Shown: positions 16,556 through 26,333, counted from the first letter of the stretch. The stretch: 41,838 bases of DNA from an uncultured Prevotella sp. (GCA_900315695.1 ONAE01000029.1:1-41838), one strand, 5' to 3'. Numbers and translations are program-made. The notes: generated by a model not told the origin, from the letters alone.

Positions 16556-17881
16556 ATGCATAACATGAAGAAACTATATATTGAAACGTATGGCTGCCAG
16601 ATGAATGTGGCAGACTCCGAAGTCGTGGCCTCCGTCATGCAGATGGCTGGCTATGAGCCTACTGAGGAACTCAGTGAGGCAGATGCCGTATTCCTCAACA
16701 CCTGTAGCGTGAGAGACAATGCGGAGCAGAAGATCTATCACCGTCTGGACGCCCTCGATGCAGAGCGTCGCAAGGGTCACCAGATGATCTTAGGTGTGCT
16801 TGGCTGTATGGCAGAACGTGCCCAACAAGATTTATTAGAAAACCACCATTGCGACCTCGTGGCAGGTCCTGACGCCTATCTGTCACTGCCCGACCTTGTG
16901 GCTCAGGCTGAACTGGGACATAAGGCCATGAACATCGATCTATCTACCACAGAGACCTACCGTGATGTGGTGCCCCAGCGCATTGGCTTGGGTCATAAGA
17001 TCGGCGGCTTTGTGAGTATCATGCGTGGCTGTAATAACTTCTGCCACTACTGTATCGTGCCTTATACCAGAGGCAGGGAGCGCAGCCGTGACTTGGAGAG
17101 CATCCTTCGTGAAGTGAGAGATCTGCGCGACAAGGGATATAAAGAGGTAACCCTGCTGGGGCAGAATGTGAATAGCTATCATCTAGAAGGTCTAGATCAT
17201 CTGGATTTCCCCAAGCTTTTGCAGAAAGTGGCTGAGGAGGCACCCACGATGCGCATCCGCTTCACCACCTCACATCCAAAGGATATGAGCGACGAGACGC
17301 TGCATGTGATAGCCGAGATGCCCAATGTGTGCAAGCATATCCATCTGCCCGTACAGAGCGGAAGCGACCGTATCCTGAAACTGATGAACCGCAAATATAC
17401 CCGTGAGTGGTATCTGGACCGTGTGGCGGCCATCCGTCGCATCATCCCCGACTGCGGTCTCTCTACCGATATCTTTGTGGGCTACCACTCTGAGACAGAG
17501 GAGGATCACCAGTTGTCTTTGAGTCTGATGCGTGAGGTGGGCTATGACTCCGCCTTCATGTTCAAATACTCAGAGCGTCCTGGTACCTATGCCTCGAAAC
17601 ACCTGCCCGACGATGTGCCTGAGGAAGAGAAGATCCGTCGTCTGAATGAGCTGATTCAGTTGCAGACAGAGATGAGTGCCCTCCAAAACAAGAAGGATGA
17701 GGGCAAGGTGTTCGACGTACTCGTGGAGGGATTCTCGAAACGTTCAAGAGAGCAGCTCTGCGGAAGGACAGAACAAAACAAGATGGTGGTCTTCGACAAG
17801 GGCGGTCATCATATCGGTGAGACCGTCAAGGTCCGCATTACAGGCTCTACTAGTGCAACTTTGTTCGGTGAAGAAATATGA
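16556..17881 (+). CDS. miaB: tRNA-2-methylthio-N6-dimethylallyladenosine synthase MiaB
   Basis: MiaB is a radical-SAM methylthiotransferase that turns i6A37 into ms2i6A37 in tRNAs reading UNN codons. The 441-residue protein has three N-terminal cysteines for the auxiliary cluster (YGCQMN, NTCSVRD, LGCMAER). The radical-SAM CxxxCxxC is in GCNNFCHYCIVPYTRGRE, and a TRAM domain ends the protein (VLVEGFSKRS... to the C-terminus). All six cluster cysteines are present. A second ATG three codons downstream (16565) is an equally good start. The gene is followed 27 nt later by the truncated membrane gene at 17909. Confidence 0.96.
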   Translation: MHNMKKLYIETYGCQMNVADSEVVASVMQMAGYEPTEELSEADAVFLNTCSVRDNAEQKIYHRLDALDAERRKGHQMILGVLGCMAERAQQDLLENHHCDLVAGPDAYLSLPDLVAQAELGHKAMNIDLSTTETYRDVVPQRIGLGHKIGGFVSIMRGCNNFCHYCIVPYTRGRERSRDLESILREVRDLRDKGYKEVTLLGQNVNSYHLEGLDHLDFPKLLQKVAEEAPTMRIRFTTSHPKDMSDETLHVIAEMPNVCKHIHLPVQSGSDRILKLMNRKYTREWYLDRVAAIRRIIPDCGLSTDIFVGYHSETEEDHQLSLSLMREVGYDSAFMFKYSERPGTYASKHLPDDVPEEEKIRRLNELIQLQTEMSALQNKKDEGKVFDVLVEGFSKRSREQLCGRTEQNKMVVFDKGGHHIGETVKVRITGSTSATLFGEEI

Positions 17882-17908
17882 AAGAGAGTTGCACAAGATG
17901 CAGAAATA

Positions 17909-18625
17909 ATGAGGCAAAGGTTTCTATATTTGATGAAGGTATATATACTGACGGTGGTGATTTTCATCACTGCAAAGTTGGTATTTATGCTGGTCAACTA
18001 TGAGGGACATGCCTTTGATGTCGGTGATGTGTGCGACGTGGTTCTACATGGCCTGTCGCTCGACCTCTCCACCAGTCTCTACATTCTCATCCTGCCCTTC
18101 CTCATCACAATGGTCTCCCTCTGGTGGAACGACCGCAGGTTGCAAGCCTTCCTGCGTATCTATTATGCCGTCATCGCCACGATGCTGATGCTCACTTTCG
18201 TGGCGGATACCAGTCTCTATCCTTTCTGGGGGTTCAAACTCGATGTCAGCTGTTTGCAGTATCTGGAGACACCCTCAGAGGTCAAGGCCAGCGTATCAGG
18301 CTTCTATATGGCCGTCTGCATCGTCTTGCAGATCCTTGGTTCTTATGGTCTCTACCGTCTTTACAAAGCCATTTCCTTTTGGGCGAAGAACCCCAGCCGG
18401 CGTGAGGCAGCCACCGTCACCAACCTGCTGTTCATCCCCCTGATGATCATCGGCATCCGCGGCGGTCTCGACGAATCCACCACCAACATCGGACAGGTGT
18501 ATTTCTCACAGGATCAGTTTCTGAACCACTCTGCAGTCAACCCGGTATTCAGTTTCCTGTCATCGTTTGAGAAGACGGATTCGCTGCCCACCACCACCGA
18601 CCTGAAAGCTATTGGAACAAAATAA
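17909..18625 (+). pseudogene. Truncated LTA-synthase-like protein, membrane domain only
   Basis: The 238-residue product has about five membrane helices and closely resembles the first ~225 residues of the full-length protein encoded at 20581. They share LHGLSLDLSTSLYI-type helices, VADTSLY, a CLxYLETPTE-like segment, IIGIRGGLDESTTNIGQVY and NHSAVNPVFSF. It then ends after FEKT with 15 unrelated residues, so the whole periplasmic phosphotransferase (alkaline-phosphatase-fold) domain is missing. It is probably a remnant of a resident gene cut by recombination, although the membrane part could still be made. The stop lies inside a 19-bp repeat also found 62 nt downstream. It is the last gene behind miaB. 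Confidence 0.8.
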
Positions 18626-18689
18626 ATGCTGAATTTCCTGGCTAAAAGCGTACAAAAATGCTCAATAATTCTATTAGGAACAAAATAAA
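18609..18689 (+). repeat. Imperfect 18/19-bp direct repeat after the truncated gene
   Basis: CTATTGGAACAAAATAAA at 18609-18626 recurs as CTATTAGGAACAAAATAAA at 18671-18689, differing by one inserted A. The first copy contains the stop codon of the truncated gene. This lies where GC content drops from miaB-like to ABC-gene-like, a possible recombination scar. Confidence 0.75.
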
Positions 18690-18724
18690 GTGAAACTTTT
18701 GGGGGATAATTAAGATAAAATACT

Positions 18725-18732
18725 TACCTTTG
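18725..18732 (+). promoter_or_regulatory. -7 element before the ABC exporter operon
   Basis: TACCTTTG matches TAnnTTTG. A TTTG lies at 18698-18701 but 23 nt away rather than 19, so the upstream half is weak. The ABC gene ATG is 22 nt downstream. Confidence 0.6.
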
Positions 18733-18754
18733 CAGCAATGTATTATATTGTAGT

Positions 18755-20584
18755 ATGAAAGATTTTATGCAAGTGTTGAGGCGGTTTGTGACGCCATACA
18801 AGAAATATGTGGCGCTTTCGATAGTTTTCAATATCCTGTCGGCTCTGCTCAATATTTTCTCTTTTGCAGCATTGATACCTATCTTGCAGATTTTGTTTAA
18901 GACGGGTGATCAAGTAATAGTTACCTCTTTGATGGAGTGGAGCGAGGGTAGTTTCAAGGATGTCCTTATCAACAACATCTACTATTACATCAATTATTTT
19001 ATTTCAGATGTAGGATCAACCACGACATTATTATTTATAGGTATTTTTTTGATTCTTGCTACACTGCTGAAGACTTTTGCATATTTCCTTGCATCTTCCA
19101 GCGTGGTTCCTATCCGGACAGGTGTTGTTCGCGATATGCGCAACCAATTGTATAATAAGATAGTCAGTCTTCCTTTGGGTTTCTTTACCGAGGAGCGAAA
19201 GGGTGATATTATCGCCCGTATGACAGGTGACGTGCAAGAGGTTGAGACCAGCATTATGTCATCACTAGACCTGATGTTCAAGAATCCCATATTGATTATC
19301 TCTTATTTTACGACCTTGATAGTCATTTCCTGGCAACTCACCCTTTTCTCTGTGATTATTATTCCGCTCATAGGTTGGTTCATGGGTTGGATAGGCCGTA
19401 AATTAAAAGCACAAAGTATTAAAGCGCAGTCGTTATGGAGCGATACCATGAGTGTAGTTGACGAGACGCTTATCGGACTTCGCATCATTAAAGCATTCTG
19501 TGCTGAAGGCAAGATGCGTGATAAGTTTAATAACATCAACTCTACATACCGCAATGATATTATGCGCGTAAACATCCGTCAAAATATCGGGCATCCTCTA
19601 TCTGAGTTTTTGGGCACTTGTATGATAGTCATCGTTTTGTGGTTTGGCGGGATATTGGTATTGAATAATCAGAGTCTTTCCGGTCCAACTTTTATCTATT
19701 ATATGGTAATACTCTATAGTATTATCAACCCACTGAAAGAAGTGTCCAAGGTCGGTTATAATATCCCCAAGGGACTTGCGTCAATGGAGCGTATTGACAA
19801 GATTCTGTTGGCAGAGAACACGATTAAAGAACCTGAGCATCCTAAACATCTGGCTTCTTTCGAACACCAGATAGAGTTCCGTGATGTATCCTTCCGATAC
19901 GGAGAGACTTGGATACTTCGCCATATCAATCTGATCATTCCTAAAGGAAAGACCATCGCTATCGTGGGCCAGTCTGGTTCAGGTAAATCGACAATGGTTG
20001 ATTTGATTCCTCGCTATTATGATGTGCAGGAAGGCGAAGTACTCATCGATGGCATCAACGTGAAGGACTTGGGTATTCAAGACCTGCGCCAGCTGATAGG
20101 TAATGTGAATCAGGAGGCCATCCTGTTTAACGACTCCTTCAAGAACAATATCTCCTTCGGTGTGGAGAGTGCCACTGACGAGCAGATAGCCGAGGCTGCC
20201 AAGATAGCCAATGCCTATGATTTCATTATGCAGAGCGAACACCAGTTCGAAACCAACATCGGAGATCGTGGCGGACGTCTCTCTGGCGGTCAGCGTCAGC
20301 GTGTCAGCATAGCCCGAGCTATCCTGAAAAATCCTCCTATTTTGATTCTTGACGAGGCAACTTCAGCTCTCGATACAGAGAGTGAGCGTCTTGTCCAAGA
20401 CGCTCTGGAGCGACTGATGAAGACTCGCACCACTGTTGCCATTGCTCATCGTCTCTCTACCATTAAGAATGCTGATGAGATCTGTGTGCTGCACGAAGGT
20501 CAGATCGTGGAGCGTGGTACTCATGATGAACTGCTGAACACTGAAGGCTATTATAAGAAGTTGAATGACATGCAGAGCTTATGA
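18755..20584 (+). CDS. MsbA-like ABC exporter (fused membrane and ATPase domains)
   Basis: The 609-residue half-transporter has six membrane helices in residues ~1-330 and an ATPase domain after ~370. Seen in order: Walker A GQSGSGKST (~405), Q-loop, signature LSGGQRQR (~509), Walker B ILILDEATSALD, and the H-loop AHRLST. It should work as a homodimer. Close relatives flip lipid A or other lipid-linked molecules across the inner membrane. It overlaps the next LTA-synthase-like gene by 4 nt, which implies linked action on an envelope lipid or glycan. The AT-rich base use of its first half (about 32% GC in the line at 19021) differs from miaB. The substrate is not known, and multidrug export is an alternative. 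Confidence 0.92.
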   Translation: MKDFMQVLRRFVTPYKKYVALSIVFNILSALLNIFSFAALIPILQILFKTGDQVIVTSLMEWSEGSFKDVLINNIYYYINYFISDVGSTTTLLFIGIFLILATLLKTFAYFLASSSVVPIRTGVVRDMRNQLYNKIVSLPLGFFTEERKGDIIARMTGDVQEVETSIMSSLDLMFKNPILIISYFTTLIVISWQLTLFSVIIIPLIGWFMGWIGRKLKAQSIKAQSLWSDTMSVVDETLIGLRIIKAFCAEGKMRDKFNNINSTYRNDIMRVNIRQNIGHPLSEFLGTCMIVIVLWFGGILVLNNQSLSGPTFIYYMVILYSIINPLKEVSKVGYNIPKGLASMERIDKILLAENTIKEPEHPKHLASFEHQIEFRDVSFRYGETWILRHINLIIPKGKTIAIVGQSGSGKSTMVDLIPRYYDVQEGEVLIDGINVKDLGIQDLRQLIGNVNQEAILFNDSFKNNISFGVESATDEQIAEAAKIANAYDFIMQSEHQFETNIGDRGGRLSGGQRQRVSIARAILKNPPILILDEATSALDTESERLVQDALERLMKTRTTVAIAHRLSTIKNADEICVLHEGQIVERGTHDELLNTEGYYKKLNDMQSL

Positions 20585-22392
20585 GGCAGAGAGCGTTATA
20601 CCTGTTGAAATTTTATGTGGCAACCCTCTTGTTCTTTGTGGCTGCCAAGATAGGGTTTATGCTCTATCAGCATGGAGGGCATAACTTTACCTTCACAGAC
20701 ATGCTGCAAGTAATAGGGCATGGTCTCTCGTTAGACCTGAGCACATCACTCTATATCATCGCCGTCCCTTTTCTTTTGGTGGCGGCATCCTTATGGCTAC
20801 GAATTCCCAAATGGTGCTTCCGCATCTACTATGCTTTCGCGGCCGTTCTGCTATCTTTAGCTTTCGTTGCCGACACGAGTCTCTATGAGTTCTGGCAGTT
20901 TAAGTTAGACGCCTCCTGCCTCTCCTATCTGGAAACACCTACCGAGGCGATGGCAAGTGTCAGCACAGGCTATATACTCCTTCGCCTCTTATGTCTCATG
21001 ATCCTAGTTGGAGGCATCTATTGGGTCTATGATAAGCTGACACCACCATTCCAACGACTGGCATCCAAAATCCAGAAGTTTTCAGCCTCCCTCGCAACCC
21101 TGTTGCTGATTCCGCTGATTATTATTGGCATCAGAGGCGGGTTGGACGAATCGACAACAAATATCGGACAGGTCTATTATTCGCAGAACCAGTTTTTGAA
21201 TCATTCAGCGGTAAATCCTGTATTCTCCTTCTTTGCCTCTTTTGAGAAGACGGCGACCAACAATGTGACCTATCACTTCATGGAAGATAAGGCGTGCGAA
21301 CTGATCGTCAGCGAACTGTACAATACGAAGAGTGTAGGTATAGATACATTATTGACTACTCAACAGCCCAATATCATTGTTATTCTTCTAGAGAGCTGCG
21401 GAGGTCAGTTTACAGAGATTAGTGGCAGGACAGATATTACCCCAAATCTGAACCGTCTTGCCCACGAGGGCATCTATTTCACTAATTGCTATGCCAACTC
21501 ATGGCGTACGGACCGAGGCACATTATGTACTTGGAGCGGCTATCCATCTTTCCCTACCATGTCAGTGATGAAGATGCCCTCTAAATCACGTTCGCTGCCT
21601 AACATAGCCCGCACCTTACAACAAGAGCGGGGTTATAGCACCCATTATCTCTATGGTGGCGACATCAACTTCACCAATATGCGCAGCTATCTCGTCTCTG
21701 GCGGCTTTAGCGACCTGACATGGAAAGACGACTATACGAAGGAAGAGCAGGCTTCTGCCAAGTGGGGTGTTCGTGATGACATTACCTTCCAAACACTCAC
21801 AGAGTTGGCCCAAACCATAAGACAGCCCTTCTTGATTGGCTATTCTACACTGAGCAGCCATGTGCCCTGGGATGTTCCTATCCACCATTTCGATGACGAG
21901 GTACTCAATGCCTTCTACTACCTTGACCAGTGTGTAGGAAACTTCATACAGCAGCTTCGCCAGTCAGACTTGTGGGATAATACACTGGTAATCATGTTAC
22001 CTGACCACGGTATTGTGTATGCTGATCTTGACGAGTCAAATCCCCTATTGAACCACATCCCAATGCTGTGGGTAGGTGGTGCTGTCAAACAACCTCGCCG
22101 CATTGAACAGATATGCAACCAAACAGATCTGCCTGCTACCCTGTTGGGCCAATTGGGTATCTCTCATGAAGAATATACTTTCAGCCGCGACGTGCTAAGC
22201 GTTACTTATAAGAACCCTTTCGCTATCCACACCTATGACGACGGCTATACGATGATTGACAGTGCAAGCTTTGTCAACTACGACTTTATAAGCAATCGCG
22301 TGGTATCGAATTATGGCAAGGACCGTGACAAACTTATTCTACGAGCCAAGGCTATTTTGCAGGCTGCTTCAAAAGACCTAAACAAACGATGA
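20581..22392 (+). CDS. LTA-synthase-like phosphotransferase, full length
   Basis: The 603-residue protein has five N-terminal membrane helices (~1-190), a linker and a periplasmic alkaline-phosphatase-fold domain (~260-570). Metal-binding candidates are the Glu of ILLES near residue 271 and Asp475-His476 in LPDHG. The nucleophile is probably a Thr in SWRTDRGTLCT (~308-316), by analogy with Thr300 of LtaS. Such enzymes transfer phosphoglycerol or phosphoethanolamine from phospholipids to glycans; Bacteroidota have no classical lipoteichoic acid, so an LPS or glycan acceptor is more likely. It overlaps its neighbours by 4 nt on both sides. Its N-terminal half has a truncated paralogue at 17909. 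Confidence 0.9.
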   Translation: MRQRALYLLKFYVATLLFFVAAKIGFMLYQHGGHNFTFTDMLQVIGHGLSLDLSTSLYIIAVPFLLVAASLWLRIPKWCFRIYYAFAAVLLSLAFVADTSLYEFWQFKLDASCLSYLETPTEAMASVSTGYILLRLLCLMILVGGIYWVYDKLTPPFQRLASKIQKFSASLATLLLIPLIIIGIRGGLDESTTNIGQVYYSQNQFLNHSAVNPVFSFFASFEKTATNNVTYHFMEDKACELIVSELYNTKSVGIDTLLTTQQPNIIVILLESCGGQFTEISGRTDITPNLNRLAHEGIYFTNCYANSWRTDRGTLCTWSGYPSFPTMSVMKMPSKSRSLPNIARTLQQERGYSTHYLYGGDINFTNMRSYLVSGGFSDLTWKDDYTKEEQASAKWGVRDDITFQTLTELAQTIRQPFLIGYSTLSSHVPWDVPIHHFDDEVLNAFYYLDQCVGNFIQQLRQSDLWDNTLVIMLPDHGIVYADLDESNPLLNHIPMLWVGGAVKQPRRIEQICNQTDLPATLLGQLGISHEEYTFSRDVLSVTYKNPFAIHTYDDGYTMIDSASFVNYDFISNRVVSNYGKDRDKLILRAKAILQAASKDLNKR

Positions 22393-24255
22393 TACGAAAG
22401 TTACTAAATAAGCCATATTCCCCTTTGCTGGCAGTCCTTTGGAACCTGCTACTGGCCTATGTAGTTTACCAAATTGCACGTCTGACCTATTATTTCGAGA
22501 ATACCGACTACCTGAATTATACCTTAGATGTTTGGCGTGGAGGTTTGTTATTCGACACATCAGCCATTCTCTATACCAATGCACTATATATTGTGCTGAT
22601 GCTTCTTCCCTTACATTGGAAAGAGTGTACCATCTATCATCAATGCTGCAAGTGGCTTTTTGTCTTGGTCAATAGTCTTGCCTTGGCCATTAATTTTATG
22701 GACGCAGTCTACTTCCGTTACACCATGCGACGTACAACGACTACCGTCCTTGAGGAATTCTCCAATGAAGGCAATTTGGGCAATATCATAGGTACGGAAT
22801 TCTTAAACCATTGGTATCTGGTATTGCTTTTTGCATTAGTGGTATTCCTTCTTTGGCGCTGCTATGCGAGACCCTCTATCAATAGCCATTCGTTGAAGTG
22901 GTGGCGCTACGATGTGGTTTGCTTGCTGTCGTTACTGCTTTTTGCCCCCTTCTGCGTAGCGGGAATGCGAGGCGGCTTTACAACAGCCGTTCGTCCTATC
23001 ACCATCTCGAATGCAAATCAGTATGCCAGTCGACCTGTTGATGCGGCTTTGGCATTAAATACGCCTTTTGCCCTGATTCGCTCCATCGGCAAGAATGTTT
23101 TTGTGGTCCCCTAACGACAGCGTATCGATGGTGAAGAAAAATGTGGTGGTGCTGATTGTGGAAAGTTTCGGACGCGAGTACATAGGTGCTTTGAATAAAG
23201 ATTTAGAGGGGGGAAAATACAAAGGCTATACACCTTATGTAGATGCTTTCATTGACAAGAGCACGACTTTTCGGTATAGTTTCTGCAACGGCCGTAAGAG
23301 CATAGACGGGATGCCCAGCATCCTCTCGTGCATTCCGATGTTCGTCGAACCGTTTATCCTCACTCCGTCTTCCATGAACGATTATACAGGATTGGCAGGC
23401 ATTTTGGGACAAGAAGGGTATGAAACGGCCTTTTTCCATGGTGCTCAGAATGGCTCAATGGGTTTTCAGGCTTTTGCCCAAAAGACAGGTTTCCAGCATT
23501 ATTTTGGTCGAACGGAATATGAGGCTGCCAAGGGTACCAACGATTTTGACGGTACTTGGGCCATTTGGGATGAACCTTTCTTACAGTATTATGCTGAGGA
23601 GATGGGCAAGATGAAGCAACCCTTTATGACGGCTGTCTTTACTGCATCCAGTCATCATCCTTTCGTCATTCCTGAGCAATACAAGGAGCAATTTCCTGAA
23701 GGGAAACTTGAAATACATAAGTGCATCCGTTATACCGATATGGCAATAGGCAAGTTCTTCGAAACCGCCAGCAAGCAACCTTGGTTCGAGAACACCATCT
23801 TCGTACTGACTAGTGATCATACCAATGGAAGTGATCATGATTACTACCAAACTGATTTGGGAGGTTTCTGTTCACCTATTATAATATATGAGCCCAGCCA
23901 TCCGAAAGGACAGATGATAGACAAAATAGCCCAGCAGATCGACATTCTGCCTACCATACTAGGCATGCTTGGCTATCAGAAGCCTTATTTCGGTTTTGGT
24001 ATCGATTTGCTGAATACCCCTTCTGAAGATACTTGGGCTGTCAATTATCTAAGTGGTATTTATCAGTATATAAAGCATGGATATGTACTCCAGTTTGACG
24101 GACAGAAAACCAAAGCTGTTTATTCGTTACAGGATTCACTGATGCAACACAACTTAGTGGGTAAGGTTAAGGAACAAGGACAGATGGAGCAAGAACTGAA
24201 GGCAATCATTCAGCAGTATATGGAACGAATGACTCAGAATCGGCTAAAGCCTTAA
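22389..24255 (+). pseudogene. Second LTA-synthase-like gene, split by a frameshift
   Basis: Two frames together make one family member. Frame one (22389-23114, 241 residues) is the membrane domain and ends GKNVFVVP-stop. Frame two (open from 23095 to 24255) is the catalytic domain, with metal-binding ESFGREYIG, nucleophile region NGRKSIDGMPS and metal-binding TSDHTN. Removing one C from CCCC at 23108-23111 would give an unbroken 621-residue protein, close to the 603 of the neighbour. The linker is short compared with my memory of homologues, so a small deletion is also possible. A sequencing error, phase variation or true decay cannot be told apart. It starts with a 4-nt overlap. Confidence 0.82.
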
Positions 24256-24284
24256 ATGAGAGAAAACAAGTTCGTTTATTTATC

Positions 24285-25208
24285 CTATTTGGCAACGACC
24301 TTGCCGTCAACTACCTTGAAGCGTTCGTTGAATTCTTTTCGCGTACGGCTCCATCGATTATGACTCCACAACCAGAACTCTGGCGCACGAAGAATACTCT
24401 GTTCAAGATGCTGGTAATAGATGTCAGTCACCTCAAACTCTTTCATCTTCTGCGGTTCACGGGTAATCAGCTTAAACTCTGCCTCGTAGTAGCCCCGTCG
24501 GACGCATCGCACATCCATATAAAATACGGCATGGTTCACCTTGCGCGCTATGCGCTCCGTGCCCGTCAGCACAGGGGTGTCGTGATGCAGGAAGTTCACC
24601 CAATGGTGAATATTATGCCAATTGGGTTTCTGGTCAGAGATATAGCCAATAACTACAGGCTGGTGTGCCTGACGGAATTCCAGAATCTTGCGCAGCGTGT
24701 CCTGCATAGGGATGCAGACGGCTCCTAACCGTTGGCGAAGACGGAGAAACAACTGGTCAAAATCCTTGTTCTCAATAGGGTGGTAAATCTGTCCGCATTG
24801 TGCCTTCGGTGTTACCCACAGGGGCAGAGAGGTGATCCATTCCCAATTGCAATAATGACCCAGATAGACAGCACACGATTGTCCCTCTTCCACACACTGG
24901 TTCACCGCCTCTGTACCTTTGAACACCAGCCGACGTTTAATCTCTTCGGGACTGATGGTAAGCAGCTTGATACTTTCGACCAGATAATCACAGAAGAATC
25001 GGTAGTAGGCTCGCTCTATCCGACGCAACTGAGCTTCGCTTTTCTCAGGGAAAGAGGTAGCCAGATTACGGCGTACCACCTTTAAACGATAGCGGAACAC
25101 ATAGCGAAGCAAAAAGTACAACAGCGTGGATATGAAATAGTGGACTCTCAGTGGCAGCAGTGAGAGGGTGTAGAAGATTGCGAAGAAAAAATAAAATAGG
25201 AGTTTCAT
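24285..25208 (-). CDS. Lysophospholipid/lipid A acyltransferase, LpxL (HtrB) family
   Basis: The 307-residue protein has one N-terminal membrane helix and the LpxL-type acyltransferase fold. The catalytic H(X)4E motif appears as YLGHYCNWEW, with His118 and Glu123. ATSFPEKSEAQ near residue 50 and VIGYISDQKPN later are also typical. Such enzymes add the last acyl chains to lipid A at the cytoplasmic face of the inner membrane. It stands alone on the minus strand, converging on the split gene. Its promoter, TTTG-N20-TACCTTTG, diverges from that of the glycosyltransferase operon. Confidence 0.92.
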   Translation of the reverse strand: MKLLFYFFFAIFYTLSLLPLRVHYFISTLLYFLLRYVFRYRLKVVRRNLATSFPEKSEAQLRRIERAYYRFFCDYLVESIKLLTISPEEIKRRLVFKGTEAVNQCVEEGQSCAVYLGHYCNWEWITSLPLWVTPKAQCGQIYHPIENKDFDQLFLRLRQRLGAVCIPMQDTLRKILEFRQAHQPVVIGYISDQKPNWHNIHHWVNFLHHDTPVLTGTERIARKVNHAVFYMDVRCVRRGYYEAEFKLITREPQKMKEFEVTDIYYQHLEQSILRAPEFWLWSHNRWSRTRKEFNERFKVVDGKVVAK

Positions 25209-25233
25209 TCGTACGACGTCATTATTGCGGTTA

Positions 25234-25265
25234 CAAAGGTAATTATTTCGTGGCTATTAAGCAAA
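25234..25265 (-). promoter_or_regulatory. Promoter of the LpxL-family gene
   Basis: On the minus strand TTTG (25262-25265), 20 nt and TACCTTTG (25234-25241) fit the consensus with one extra spacer base. The ATG at 25208 follows 25 nt later. Confidence 0.8.
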
Positions 25266-25279
25266 TAATTAGGCTTTTT

Positions 25280-25311
25280 TTTGTCGAATTGACAGAAAAA
25301 CACTATTTTTG
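25280..25311 (+). promoter_or_regulatory. Promoter of the GT90-heptose operon
   Basis: TTTG at 25280-25283, 20 nt and TATTTTTG at 25304-25311 fit the consensus. The first ATG of the operon (25320) is only 8 nt downstream. It is the only promoter-like sequence I found for the seven genes to 31984. Confidence 0.8.
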
Positions 25312-25319
25312 CAGATGAT

Positions 25320-26333
25320 ATGCAAAAGCGAAAGATTTATTATATGCTACATAGTGGCAAGAACAGCCATGTGGCATACTATCTCAAAAACTATTTGAGA
25401 CAGTGTGTACCTGCTGTCTTCTATCGCTTGCGGCTCGAGGGGGAGTTGCGGAAACTCAACAACCTTCCCGATCGAGACCAATTGCTGAAACGCGTTAACT
25501 ACTACTGTAAACTAACACCAGAGAGTCCTATTGACCATAAGCTGTGGGATCAGTCGGCTGTGAGCATCGCCAACCAGCCTAAGTTACGAAAGAAGATGTA
25601 CTATTTTGACGCTATGGAGATAGCCCGCTATTTCGACCCCAACTTGCGCTGGGTACTGAAATGGGGAGATATAGTTGACCTCCAGCCTGTTCCGAGTATA
25701 CTCAAGAGCCGTCCCCTGGGTGACAACAATCAGAATTCTGTGTTGATGAAGTTGGTCAAGGTGCGTCATTTCCTATTCGTAAATGACAAGAAAGCATGGC
25801 GTGACAAAAAAGATGTGGCAGTATTCAGAGGCGATATTGGCAGCAAAGCTGCTGGCGATGACAAGCCCAACCGTCGCGTATTCATGAATCGCTGGCTCGG
25901 CCATCCGATGGTGGATGCTGCATCAACCGACTGCGTGGAGGATCATCCGGAATGGCAGCGAGAGAAGATGACCATTGGCGAGCATCTCGACTACAAGTTT
26001 ATCATGTCACTGGAAGGAAACGATGTGGCCTCAAATCTAAAATGGATTATGTCGTCGAACTCCATTGCAGTGACGCCTCGTCTGACTTGCGAGACGTGGT
26101 TTATGGAGGGGACACTGATTCCCAACTATCATTATATAGAGGTGAAGGATGACTTCTCCAACCTACAGGAAAGGCTGCAATACTATATAGACCATCCTGA
26201 TGAGGCAGAGGCTATCATCCGTCATGCACATGAACATGTGGCACAATTCCGTGATGCAAAGCGCGAAAAGCTGGTTTCGCTTTTGGTATTGAAAAAGTAT
26301 TTTGAAATGACTCAAAAAATGTTAGGCCTATGA
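25320..26333 (+). CDS. Glycosyltransferase family 90 (CAP10/LpsA-like)
   Basis: The 337-residue cytoplasmic protein matches GT90 proteins of bacterial LPS and capsule loci. Shared features include VAVFRGDIGSKAA (~residues 161-173), RVFMNRWLG, and the long family block DYKFIMSLEGNDVASNLKWIM, then a Glu-rich stretch ending in TWFMEGTLIPNYHYI. GT90 enzymes transfer glucose or xylose in eukaryotes; bacterial substrates are mostly unknown. It is the first gene of the operon and overlaps the GT11 gene by 4 nt. Its base use is AT-rich, as in the rest of the operon. Confidence 0.88.
   Translation: MQKRKIYYMLHSGKNSHVAYYLKNYLRQCVPAVFYRLRLEGELRKLNNLPDRDQLLKRVNYYCKLTPESPIDHKLWDQSAVSIANQPKLRKKMYYFDAMEIARYFDPNLRWVLKWGDIVDLQPVPSILKSRPLGDNNQNSVLMKLVKVRHFLFVNDKKAWRDKKDVAVFRGDIGSKAAGDDKPNRRVFMNRWLGHPMVDAASTDCVEDHPEWQREKMTIGEHLDYKFIMSLEGNDVASNLKWIMSSNSIAVTPRLTCETWFMEGTLIPNYHYIEVKDDFSNLQERLQYYIDHPDEAEAIIRHAHEHVAQFRDAKREKLVSLLVLKKYFEMTQKMLGL

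Noticed and set aside
23095-24255. Second half of the split enzyme as a separate, soluble subunit
   Set aside because: No signal peptide or membrane helix would take it to the periplasm, and removing one base joins it exactly to the membrane half; one broken gene is the simpler reading.
20581-24255. True lipoteichoic acid synthases
   Set aside because: The family fold fits, but organisms of this group do not make lipoteichoic acid, so the names are given as LTA-synthase-like only.
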